64,000 nt of DNA from Chloroflexota bacterium (GTDB lineage: Bacteria; Chloroflexota; Dehalococcoidia; Lucifugimonadales; UBA826): the NCBI GenBank assembly GCA_002722155.1, contig PBKS01000015.1, positions 1 to 64,000 of the forward strand, in the 5' to 3' direction. Positions 1-8,939 of this stretch are shown piece by piece. The position numbers and the translations under genes are program-made. Positions within the stretch are counted from its first letter, which is position 1. Each line of letters begins with the position of its first letter. The notes beneath the pieces are model-generated. The model ran no database searches and was not told where the DNA came from. It worked only from the letters and a program-made list of their open reading frames with translations.

Positions 1-92
1 GGAGTTGATATTTCTGTCGAACTGCCTTTACAGGAAACTCCTACCAACCCCGTTGCCAGAACAACCAACGCTATGAGTACTATCTTTTTCAT
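1..92 (-). CDS. N-terminus of a putative lipoprotein (truncated by window edge)
   Basis: Reverse strand reads MKKIVLIALVVLATGLVGVSCKGSSTEIST: Lys-Lys, hydrophobic segment, then Cys, as in a type II signal peptide; continues off the left edge. Confidence 0.55.
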   Translation of the reverse strand, partial: MKKIVLIALVVLATGLVGVSCKGSSTEIST

Positions 93-129
93 GCGCACAT
101 AATACCAAGTCACAGTAATCACGAAGGGG

Positions 130-660
130 GTTCGTCCCCTATATTGCTTTTTGGAGTATCGCCTTCCTGAGCCCATACAGCCCAGCTCGCCCAATAACCA
201 TACTCCTTTCTTATCAAGGTTTACATCCTGTACTTTGAGGTTTCCCAGCTCACTCCGCCTCATGCCAGTCTTCCTCGCCGTCTCCAGCAAAGTTAAATCT
301 CTATCAATGCTTTTCTTATGGCTCTGTTTGCTCTTTATCCACTCCACAATCTGGTCAATGTCAGAACTCTCTATATAGTCTGGCAAAGTCTTAGGTACTT
401 TGACCTTCACATCGAATGGGATGTTTAGATAATCCAGAAAGCCCTTGAGGTATGTGGCATATCGGGCTCTTGAATTGGGCTTTAAATGGACTGACTTTGA
501 AAGGAACTTTTCAGCACATTTTGTTGAAAGTGTTTGCAACCCAGTCACAGAACTTCCCTAAATACTCAGAAAGTTTGGAAATATAATTGTCACTCAAGCC
601 CCTATTTCGCAACGAAACAAGGTATTCGTCTAGTGCCTGTGCCGTGCCTGTAGCAGACAT
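130..660 (-). pseudogene. Tyrosine recombinase/phage integrase, frameshifted and C-terminally truncated
   Basis: Reverse strand: MSATGTAQALDEYLVSLRNRGLSDNYISKLSEYLGKFCDWVANT... stops at 511-513; a shifted frame continues ...LSTKCAEKFLSKSVHLKPNSRARYATYLKGFLDYL...SSDIDQIVEWI...RDLTLLETARKTGMRRSELGNLKVQDVNL, typical of the SAM-like N-terminal domain plus the first catalytic Arg box. The HxxR and Tyr boxes are absent. Confidence 0.7.
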
Positions 661-665
661 AGTGG

Positions 666-739
666 TGGGCGGTATAAGAGTCGAACTTATGACCTCTGCG
701 ATGTCAACGCAGCGCTCTAAACCACTGAGCTAACCGCCC
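666..739 (-). tRNA. tRNA-Val (GAC)
   Basis: Reverse strand GGGCGGTTAGCTCAGTGGTTTAGAGCGCTGCGTTGACATCGCAGAGGTCATAAGTTCGACTCTTATACCGCCCA folds as a cloverleaf; anticodon loop TTGACAT. Confidence 0.93.
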
Positions 740-828
740 ATTGCAAATAATTTATCTGGTAACAGATATAACTGAAGAAAAGTCTAGCAACCTAGCCAAT
801 ACTGGTCAACGAAGATTAATTCCTACCC

Positions 829-1641
829 TTAATGTTCCATCACTGTGCCGCCATTTTGGTTAATGGACTGGCCATGAATCCATGAGGCAGCTTCTGTACA
901 AAGATAGGCGCAGAAATCACCTACTTCTTCATCTGTCCCATTCCGACCAATGGGGGTAGAGTCGGCCATGTTACTCCAAGTATTTCCCCTTCCTAGAATG
1001 TCCATTCTGTGGGTATCTACCGCACCTGGGCACACAGCATTTACATTTATATTATGAGAACCGAGTTCTTTGGCCATCGACTGTGTCATTCCAACGATTG
1101 CAAAATTTGCACCGTTATATGCCAATGTGTTCGCAGATCCACGCTTCCCAGCAGTGGATGATATATTTACTATCTTGCCACCTTCTCCCTGATCGATCAT
1201 GGGCTTAATCGCAGCCTTTGTACACAAAAACGTACCAGTGACTTTAATATCCATAACTCTTTGAAAGGTATCTTCATTCAAATCCAATATCGGGGTCCTG
1301 TCTTCTGCACGGGCGTAAGCAGCATTATTTATCAAGATATCGATCCTTCCGAACTCTTTTAGAGTCTCATCAACCATTCTTTTTACATCTTCTCGATTTG
1401 TAACATCTACCACCAAAGGAAGCGCTCGGCGGCCAATTTCACGAACTCGTTCAGCTACAGTGTGGATATCGTTCCAACCGATTGCTTTTTCATCATCAGG
1501 AAATGTATCTGGACTTCTTCCCGTTCCTGTAACGACGACATCAGCTCCTAATTTGGCTAGAGCTTCTGCAGCCGCCCTACCGATCCCCCTTAATCTACCT
1601 GCTCCGGTAATAATTGCTACCTTTCCGTCAAGTTCTCCCAT
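829..1641 (-). CDS. SDR family NAD(P)-dependent oxidoreductase
   Basis: GKVAIITGAGRLRGIGRA cofactor motif, NNAA, YNGANFA (Y-x3 active-site region), PGAVDT. Confidence 0.85.
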   Translation of the reverse strand: MGELDGKVAIITGAGRLRGIGRAAAEALAKLGADVVVTGTGRSPDTFPDDEKAIGWNDIHTVAERVREIGRRALPLVVDVTNREDVKRMVDETLKEFGRIDILINNAAYARAEDRTPILDLNEDTFQRVMDIKVTGTFLCTKAAIKPMIDQGEGGKIVNISSTAGKRGSANTLAYNGANFAIVGMTQSMAKELGSHNINVNAVCPGAVDTHRMDILGRGNTWSNMADSTPIGRNGTDEEVGDFCAYLCTEAASWIHGQSINQNGGTVMEH

Positions 1642-1725
1642 TTCAAAATGCCCCCATTTAATATGCATATCTATTTTGTCTTAATTCAAAGCGGAAACGA
1701 GTATATCCCAAGGAACCGCACCATG

Positions 1726-2415
1726 CTATTCAGGTGATTCACCAGGAAGGTATAAGTGATCAATTATCCATAATTTCACTTTTTCTCTTACCTCCTTGGA
1801 GGTTTCCTTTAAGCCATGACCCGTGCCTGGCATATAAATCACCTCCTTTGGCTCATCTGCCCAGTCATATATAGTTTGTGAACATTGTGGGGACAATATC
1901 GTGTCATCTTCCCCATGAATCAACAAAAGAGGACGTGGGGAAACATTCGACACATCAGTTGCACCAAAAGTTTGACTGGATAACGCTACAACTCCCTTAA
2001 CATACTCAGAAAAAGGGGCCGCTTTGATGACAACCGCCCCACCAAATGAATGTCCCACCAATAATATATCTGTATGGCCTGTTCCTGTTAAAAAAGATAC
2101 CCCGGCCAATGTATCCATGACACATTCAGACAACTCTCCTGGTTTCCTATAGTCAAGCCTCATAGAGGTGATGCCTGGCGAAAGCATGGACCCTAAACTC
2201 TTATACAAGCCCTCTGCCGGACCGTCCAACCCTCCTCTAGCTCCTCCCACCCATATTATCCCTCGATTGCATGGCTCAGCGGGATCATGATGAACTATCG
2301 TATCAATCGGACCTCTTGTGGTTTGCAACCTTAATCCTCTACCAATTTGACCTTCAGGGATATCCCATTCGCTAAGACCTACTATCCCAATTGATATATC
2401 ACCCGATTCTTCCAT
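1726..2415 (-). CDS. Alpha/beta hydrolase (dienelactone hydrolase-like)
   Basis: GHSFGG nucleophile elbow, LLIHGEDDTILSP, PGTGHGL catalytic His. Start placed at the internal Met (2415) because the longer ORF overlaps gatA. Confidence 0.75.
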   Translation of the reverse strand: MEESGDISIGIVGLSEWDIPEGQIGRGLRLQTTRGPIDTIVHHDPAEPCNRGIIWVGGARGGLDGPAEGLYKSLGSMLSPGITSMRLDYRKPGELSECVMDTLAGVSFLTGTGHTDILLVGHSFGGAVVIKAAPFSEYVKGVVALSSQTFGATDVSNVSPRPLLLIHGEDDTILSPQCSQTIYDWADEPKEVIYMPGTGHGLKETSKEVREKVKLWIIDHLYLPGESPE

Positions 2416-2425
2416 CAACAATTTC

Positions 2426-3889
2426 CTACAAAGGAGGGGTTTGCTTATGCCAATCCGTGGACTGTTCAAATGCGTATGCAGCCCTAAACAAATTAGGTTC
2501 CTGTAGGGCTCCAGCCATGAATTGAAGTCCAACTGGAAGTCCCCCTACCAAACCTGCCGGTACCGAAATACTTGGGATTCCAGCGATATTTGCAGGGATC
2601 GTGAATATATCATTCAAGTACATCTGTAACGGGTCGTCCATTTTGTCGCCAATTCTAAAAGCTGTCGTCGGAGAGGTAGGCATTGCTAGAACATCGACGG
2701 TTTCAAACACTTCTTCAAATTCCTGTCTAATAAGGGTTCTGACCTTCTGTGCTTTCAAATAAAAAGCGTCATAGTAACCAGCTGATAATGCATAAGCCCC
2801 GAGCATAATCCTTCTTTTGACCTCAGGTCCAAACCCTTTGGATCGTGTATTTTCTAACCCTTCCCACATTGTCTCAGCATCTCTTTCTGAAAAGCCATAC
2901 TTCACTCCATCATATCTGGATAGGTTAGCTGATGCTTCCGAGGGCGCAATTATGTAATACACTGCAAGTGCATACTTGGTGTGCGGAAGCGAAACATCTT
3001 TTACTTCAGCTCCCAAACCCTCCAAAACATCTATCGCCTTCAAAACAGATTTTTTTATCTCAAGATCTATACCATCGATAAAATACTCTTTTGGAACGCC
3101 AATCCTAAAGCCTCTTAAGTCGGTGCCTAAATTAGAAACATAATCCGGTATTTTTACATCCAACGAAGTGGAATCTCTTGAGTCATGTCCTGCTATCGAC
3201 TGTAGAACCAAAGCACTATCTTCAACGGTCTTGGTCAGGGGACCAATCTGATCCAAGGAGCTCGCAAAAGCAACCAATCCGAACCTGCTGACCAACCCAT
3301 AGGTAGGTTTCATACCGACCACACCACAGAGAGCTGCAGGTTGCCTAATACTTCCTCCAGTGTCCGAACCAAGAGAAAACATACACTCAGAAGCAGCGAC
3401 CGCTGCGGCTGGACCTCCACTGCTCCCTCCTGGAACTCTGTCTATATTCCAAGGATTCTTGGTAGATTTCAAGGCGGAATTTTCCGTGGATGACCCCATG
3501 GCAAATTCGTCTAAATTACCCTTACCTAATAAAATTGCATTTTCATTTTTCAAAGTTCTGGACACAGTAGCATCAAATGGCGGAACAAAATTTTCCAACA
3601 TTTTTGATGAACAAGTCGTAGGAATGCCAGAATAGCAAATATTATCTTTTAACTGCATCGGGATACCAGTTAGGTTTGACTGGGTGCCGTCGTGGATTCT
3701 TTTATCTGCCTGTCCAGCGTCTAAAAGGGCTTGATCCTCAGTAACCGTCACAAAGGCATCAATACTTTTTTCCAAATTTCTGATTCTGTCAATATACTCT
3801 TTGGCGAGTTCCACCGATGAAACTTCTCCTCGATCGAGAAGAGTTCTGGCTTCAGAAATAGTTATCTTGGTGAGGTCTAATGGGTACAT
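2426..3889 (-). CDS. gatA: Asp-tRNA(Asn)/Glu-tRNA(Gln) amidotransferase subunit A
   Basis: Amidase signature [62 protein letters not shown]. Confidence 0.95.
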   Translation of the reverse strand: MYPLDLTKITISEARTLLDRGEVSSVELAKEYIDRIRNLEKSIDAFVTVTEDQALLDAGQADKRIHDGTQSNLTGIPMQLKDNICYSGIPTTCSSKMLENFVPPFDATVSRTLKNENAILLGKGNLDEFAMGSSTENSALKSTKNPWNIDRVPGGSSGGPAAAVAASECMFSLGSDTGGSIRQPAALCGVVGMKPTYGLVSRFGLVAFASSLDQIGPLTKTVEDSALVLQSIAGHDSRDSTSLDVKIPDYVSNLGTDLRGFRIGVPKEYFIDGIDLEIKKSVLKAIDVLEGLGAEVKDVSLPHTKYALAVYYIIAPSEASANLSRYDGVKYGFSERDAETMWEGLENTRSKGFGPEVKRRIMLGAYALSAGYYDAFYLKAQKVRTLIRQEFEEVFETVDVLAMPTSPTTAFRIGDKMDDPLQMYLNDIFTIPANIAGIPSISVPAGLVGGLPVGLQFMAGALQEPNLFRAAYAFEQSTDWHKQTPPL

Positions 3890-3901
3890 TAAAGTTTATC
3901 G

Positions 3902-4201
3902 CTATTCTAAGACTGCCTTAATCCTAACAAAGGAACCTTCCGTCTGAGGTGCATTCAAAAGAGCTTCATCCTGAGTCAAAGAATCACCACGTTTGTCATC
4001 TCTCATGACAGATTTAACATTCACAGAATGTCCAGTCGGTTCAACGTCTTCAGTATCGACTTCATTTAGAATCGTTACGCTGTCCAGTATATTTTTCATT
4101 TGGGTCCGCATAACATTTAACTCATCTTCTGTCATTGAGATTCTAGTTAATACGGAAATCTGTTTAACATCGTCGATTGATAAGTCCATTGAATCTGACA
4201 A
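3902..4201 (-). CDS. gatC: Asp-tRNA(Asn)/Glu-tRNA(Gln) amidotransferase subunit C
   Basis: Small protein directly upstream of gatA; LSIDDVKQISVLTRISMTEDEL...LNEVDTEDVEPT matches GatC. Confidence 0.9.
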   Translation of the reverse strand: MSDSMDLSIDDVKQISVLTRISMTEDELNVMRTQMKNILDSVTILNEVDTEDVEPTGHSVNVKSVMRDDKRGDSLTQDEALLNAPQTEGSFVRIKAVLE

Positions 4202-4202
4202 T

Positions 4203-5396
4203 CTATATAACTCCTTCTGACTCTAACACCTCAGCCAAAATAGATATTCCTTTCTCTATTTCATCAGGAGTATGGTGGCTGAATGTCAAACGCAAATAAT
4301 TTCCTCCACCCCTGTCTGCTCTAAATATCGGTCCAGGGTTGTATTTCACTCCTTTTTCAATCGATTTGTCCAGCACATCCCAGGTATTCGTACCATCCGG
4401 AAGCTTCATCCATATCATCATTCCACCTTTGGGTTCAGTCCATGTACAGGATGGGGGGAAATATTCCCCTAAGGACCTCAACATGGCATCTCGTTTTCGT
4501 CCCAATGAGGATGCCACTCCAGATACGTAGGCTGACTTGTTATCTTTGAGATATTCATGTACTGCCATGGAGGTCAAATGGCTTGGTGATAGACCGAAAC
4601 CCACCTTATCCAAAGAATCTCTCGCAGATTCAGGAAAGGCACCAAACCCCAGTCTCAAACCACAGCCCATCAATTTGGTAAATGCCGATATGTGCAGGAC
4701 GCCTTCCTCTGAATCTAGTCCGATCATGGCTGGCGGAAGTTCAGGGCCATCTATATGGAAATCCGCATATGATTCATTTTCCACTATTGGAATCTCATAT
4801 TTGTTAGATATCTCTACAATTTTTTTTCTTCTTTCTAGATTAATTGTAGCTCCGGTTGGATTGTGATACACCGAAATAGTGTAAATGAGTTTAGGCCTGT
4901 CACCATTTTTAATGTTCTCTTGTATAGCTTTTTCAAGTTCTTCAGGAATAAGTCCATCTTGGTCCATTGAAACATGGCAAGGGCGAGCGCCTTTCTTTAA
5001 AAACATATTAAGACTACCGTGATAACAAAACTCATCCATCATCACGACATCGCCGGGATTTATAAAAGCGTCCACGTAGACCTGGCAAGCACCTCCAGCT
5101 CCACTGGTCAAAAATATATTCTCGCTGGAAACCTCTGAACCTCGATTGGCAGATAATTCCCACGATATAAACTCTCTCAGGCCTAAATGCCCTTGGGGAG
5201 GCGGATATACACCCAAGTCTTTACCATCCCTTTTTATGGCTCTAGCAGTTGCATCAGCAAATTCCTCAAGCGCCATGGCATCTGGATCAGTATAAGTCAC
5301 CGAAAATATATAATCAGCCTCCTCCTTCAACCCTGGAGGCATTTCTATTTCTACCGGTAAAGTACTAGAGGCTAATTCCTGATAGTTATATGGCAT
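4203..5396 (-). CDS. PLP-dependent aminotransferase, class I/II
   Basis: SGAGGACQVYVDAFINPGDVV, YHNPTGATINLERRKKIVEI, SAFTKLMGCGLRLGF (PLP Lys region). Confidence 0.85.
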   Translation of the reverse strand: MPYNYQELASSTLPVEIEMPPGLKEEADYIFSVTYTDPDAMALEEFADATARAIKRDGKDLGVYPPPQGHLGLREFISWELSANRGSEVSSENIFLTSGAGGACQVYVDAFINPGDVVMMDEFCYHGSLNMFLKKGARPCHVSMDQDGLIPEELEKAIQENIKNGDRPKLIYTISVYHNPTGATINLERRKKIVEISNKYEIPIVENESYADFHIDGPELPPAMIGLDSEEGVLHISAFTKLMGCGLRLGFGAFPESARDSLDKVGFGLSPSHLTSMAVHEYLKDNKSAYVSGVASSLGRKRDAMLRSLGEYFPPSCTWTEPKGGMMIWMKLPDGTNTWDVLDKSIEKGVKYNPGPIFRADRGGGNYLRLTFSHHTPDEIEKGISILAEVLESEGVI

Positions 5397-5418
5397 TTCT
5401 CAACACTCCAATAGAGAA

Positions 5419-6468
5419 TTAAAGAGGAAGATATATTTTCTCTCCTGACTGAGAACTCCTCGTTACAGCTTCAGTGAATTCCATATATCTAACTCCATCT
5501 TCAAACGAGGTATGGGTTATATCTTCGATACCTCGAATCGCATTAATGAATTCTTCTTCGACTCTCCATTGACCCGCCAATTCTGACTTTATCTCTATTT
5601 CCGACAAAGCGTCATCAGATTTCCTTCCCCCGTATAGTCTTATATTTTTTTGATTTGTAGCGTCCACATGTAAAGTGCCCTCTGTACCGAAAATCCACAC
5701 CCCATTACCTGGTGCATGTCCGAGAACATCACTAAAGCGAATGTGCAACACGGGCCCACTAAACATCTCGCAAAGGATTTCTACGTGGTCCGGAATTGAT
5801 AGAACTTGTAAATTACCATTTTCGTCAGACCTCTGAGGTACTGTGATACGAGTAATGGCTTGGACCGTCGCTGCTGGACCTATCCATCTCATTAGAGCTT
5901 CGTACCATATACCAAGTCCCATGATATTGTACCCACTAAAATCCCTACTCTGCCGCCAATGATAACCTTTATCTTTATCCACAAATCCACCTTGGGTTAT
6001 CGCCGCATCAACGGACAATATATCCCCAAGATATCCATCCTTAATAAGATTCTTTATAGTTTTGTCCACATTTAAGGTGTGAGGAGCCGGGACTATTTGA
6101 GTTATAAGATCCGGAAAATTTTTAGAAGCTTCAAGCATAACGTGCGCCTCAGACGCATTAGTAGCCATCCTAGCCTCGGTTTGCACATGTTTCCCATTTT
6201 CTAGAGCCGCCAACACCAATGTGCAGTGCATATAAGGCCAGGTCCCTATACATACCGCGTCATTATCTGGATCCTCCATGACATCTAACCAGTTGTCATA
6301 TACCTTCTCGATCCCAAATTCTTCTGCAACTCTTTTACCAGATTCCATACTTCTGTTACAAACACTATCAATTACCACATTTTCCAAAGCATTAAAGCCA
6401 GGTATGTGCATCAGTTTTGTATTTCCACCAGCCCCGATTAGCCCTATTTTTATGATTTCCTGTGTCAT
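5419..6468 (-). CDS. Gfo/Idh/MocA family oxidoreductase
   Basis: N-terminal IKIGLIGAGGNTKLMHIPGF Rossmann motif; ENGKHVQTEARMA. Confidence 0.8.
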   Translation of the reverse strand: MTQEIIKIGLIGAGGNTKLMHIPGFNALENVVIDSVCNRSMESGKRVAEEFGIEKVYDNWLDVMEDPDNDAVCIGTWPYMHCTLVLAALENGKHVQTEARMATNASEAHVMLEASKNFPDLITQIVPAPHTLNVDKTIKNLIKDGYLGDILSVDAAITQGGFVDKDKGYHWRQSRDFSGYNIMGLGIWYEALMRWIGPAATVQAITRITVPQRSDENGNLQVLSIPDHVEILCEMFSGPVLHIRFSDVLGHAPGNGVWIFGTEGTLHVDATNQKNIRLYGGRKSDDALSEIEIKSELAGQWRVEEEFINAIRGIEDITHTSFEDGVRYMEFTEAVTRSSQSGEKIYLPL

Positions 6469-6539
6469 CGATAGTACCTCTTCAAATTACTTTAACAACC
6501 AAACTAAATGTAGATTATATTTGACTCTATATACTCAGT

Positions 6540-7724
6540 CTATGAAGCAAATCTAGCCGGGTCAGATTCTAGCAAAACGGGATGGGATTCTCCTCTGCAA
6601 ACTAGATCGGCTATTAACATGCCTGCCGCTGGGCCTCTCCCGAAACCGGAAGAGCCCAATCCAGAAACTACAAAAAGGTTGTCATGCTTAGGTATTCGGC
6701 CGATAACAGGTTTTCCATCATCGGAAAATGGCATTAACCCAGACCATGTAGACGAAACAGGCAACCCAGATAGCAAAGGAAGTACTTCTGAAGCATGGGT
6801 TTTGTTAACTTCTATTCCTGCCGCATCAATGCTTTTACTAAAACCTGAGTTTCTCCGATCACCTCCAAAAATGATCTCACCACTCCTGCGCTGCCTACCA
6901 TATAAATGCCTAGTAACTCTTTCGTCTCCAAAATGGGTTAATTCAGGAGGTGACTTATCATCGACATAGGGTTTCTCCATCCAATGAAAACTGGATTCAA
7001 TAGAGGCTATGGTGCCAAATACTCTAGGAGGCAATGGCTCGGTAGACCACATCTGACCAACGACAGGTTTTACTGGAATATTAACCCCCACCATTTCACC
7101 GATATTTTTTGACCAGGCTCCGGCTGCAATCACTACAGACTGGGCCGCATTATTACCTTTATTTGTTTCAACATGCCATACACTGTCACTGGAGGTTATA
7201 CCTATTACTTCAGTAGTTGTTTGCACTTTAAGCCCAGCATGTAATGCAGCTTTGCTAAAAGCCTGAGTTGTTTTATAAGGATCTGCTTGCCCTCTAGTAG
7301 GCGAATATATATAGCCGAATAAATCCAAATTCAGTTCTGGTTCTAATGATTTCGCCTCATATGGGCTCAGCAACTGCAAATTGAAAGCATTTTTCTGCGA
7401 CTCGATCACCATACTTTGGGCATATGAGTATTGGTTCTCAGTATGGATGGCCGTGAAAGACCCTGATTGTCTAAATTCAATGTCGTATCCGAGCTCTAAC
7501 TGAAGTTTTTTAAAAATATTCAAACTACCCATCGTTAGATATTCCTGCAAGCCAGGTGAGTTACCCCATCCAGAAGCACCTAGACCTCCCATATTGACAC
7601 CTGATGCTTCACCAGATATTTCTCCCCTATCTAAAAGCAGTGTTGATACACCAGATTCAGCTAAATGAAAGGCGGCAGAACATCCAGCAATTCCTCCACC
7701 TATGATTATCACGTCTGCGTTCAT
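6540..7724 (-). CDS. FAD-dependent oxidoreductase (DAO family)
   Basis: MNADVIIIGGGIAGCSAAFHLAESG dinucleotide-binding motif; VVSGLGSSGFGRGPAAG C-terminal FAD motif. Start chosen at an internal Met with upstream GGAG. Confidence 0.85.
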   Translation of the reverse strand: MNADVIIIGGGIAGCSAAFHLAESGVSTLLLDRGEISGEASGVNMGGLGASGWGNSPGLQEYLTMGSLNIFKKLQLELGYDIEFRQSGSFTAIHTENQYSYAQSMVIESQKNAFNLQLLSPYEAKSLEPELNLDLFGYIYSPTRGQADPYKTTQAFSKAALHAGLKVQTTTEVIGITSSDSVWHVETNKGNNAAQSVVIAAGAWSKNIGEMVGVNIPVKPVVGQMWSTEPLPPRVFGTIASIESSFHWMEKPYVDDKSPPELTHFGDERVTRHLYGRQRRSGEIIFGGDRRNSGFSKSIDAAGIEVNKTHASEVLPLLSGLPVSSTWSGLMPFSDDGKPVIGRIPKHDNLFVVSGLGSSGFGRGPAAGMLIADLVCRGESHPVLLESDPARFAS

Positions 7725-7756
7725 ATCTATAAACTCCATCCCTAACTGCAACAAAA

Positions 7757-8689
7757 TTATGATTTGGGATAATTTAATCTCCCCTGTCTGTCTGTGAAAG
7801 CGCGTAGCAAATACCCTTCGCCTGTTGTGACGTACAATACCGATAAATCTTCACCTCCAAATGTACAATTTGCCGGTCTGTCTACTGGGGTCGGATGAGT
7901 TTCCAATAACTCGCCTGAAGAAGAAAACACATATAACATCGGACCAGGGCCTCCAACGACAAAATCCATATCCTTTTGTTCCCAATTATTGCTTAGCCCC
8001 GCCGCCGCAATAATATTTCCTTCAGTATCCAGCACCATACCATCCACACCTCTATATCGGCCGAAATCATGTATTATTTCATACGGTCCAAGTGTGCCAT
8101 CTGATTTGACTGGATAGGCCCAAAGCTGTCTTTTTTCTTCAGGCAATGTACCACTTTGTGCTACATACAAAGTTTTGAAGTCCGAAGAAAATAGGAGACC
8201 ATTCGGCCGCGTGGTATCTTCCGTCATTCTAGTGACAGCGCTCGGTTGCCCATCCAACATATCTACCCGACAGACTGAGTCGTAATTTGTTTCCTTGTTA
8301 GATCTGTCTTTGCTCCATTCACCGCCTGCACCTTCATAAAAGGGGTCAGTAAACCACACGTTTCCCTCAGCATCTATTGCTATATCATTGGGTATATTTA
8401 ATTTCTTACCGTAGATAGAGTCAGCAATCACTTCAGTAGATTCTTGATTGTATCGAACTACTCTCCTAGCTCCTCCTTCACAGGCATACAAATTACCCTC
8501 CGCATCGAAAGACATTCCATTCGCTAAATTGGTATTACGTCTGAACACTTCAGCTTCATTAGTGATCGGATCGAATTTGTATATCTTACTTTCGCTTACA
8601 TGAGTAAAGAAAAGTGATTCTCCATCCCAAGCGGGACCTTCAGTTGTACCGCCTAATGGTCCAAGAACTATCTCGAAGTCCCAACTCAT
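7757..8689 (-). CDS. SMP-30/gluconolactonase/LRE family protein
   Basis: LGGTTEGPAWDGESLFFTHV, NDIAIDAEGNVWFTDPFY, RPNGLLFSSDFKTLYVAQS, beta-propeller repeats. Confidence 0.85.
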   Translation of the reverse strand: MSWDFEIVLGPLGGTTEGPAWDGESLFFTHVSESKIYKFDPITNEAEVFRRNTNLANGMSFDAEGNLYACEGGARRVVRYNQESTEVIADSIYGKKLNIPNDIAIDAEGNVWFTDPFYEGAGGEWSKDRSNKETNYDSVCRVDMLDGQPSAVTRMTEDTTRPNGLLFSSDFKTLYVAQSGTLPEEKRQLWAYPVKSDGTLGPYEIIHDFGRYRGVDGMVLDTEGNIIAAAGLSNNWEQKDMDFVVGGPGPMLYVFSSSGELLETHPTPVDRPANCTFGGEDLSVLYVTTGEGYLLRAFTDRQGRLNYPKS

Positions 8690-8939
8690 TATTTAGCCTC
8701 CACCATATATTTCTGTAGGTTGCATAAACTCTCTTTCATTAGACTCAGCTGTCTTACAAATCGTGTTCTACATACCCATTTGGCGTATGTTTGCAAATTG
8801 TACTTAGGGATTCCTGGCAGGTCTATTAAGCCAAGGATTACAGAATCATATTGCATGAAAAAATTGACATGGATATATGTGAGTGTTAACTTCAAATCAA
8901 TTCTACATCGAGTCTCCTACCTTACCACCGTGATTTGCA

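Noticed and set aside
151-378. 75-aa + strand ORF at the left end
   Set aside because: It is the antisense of the integrase relic; the minus-strand translation gives the recognisable family.
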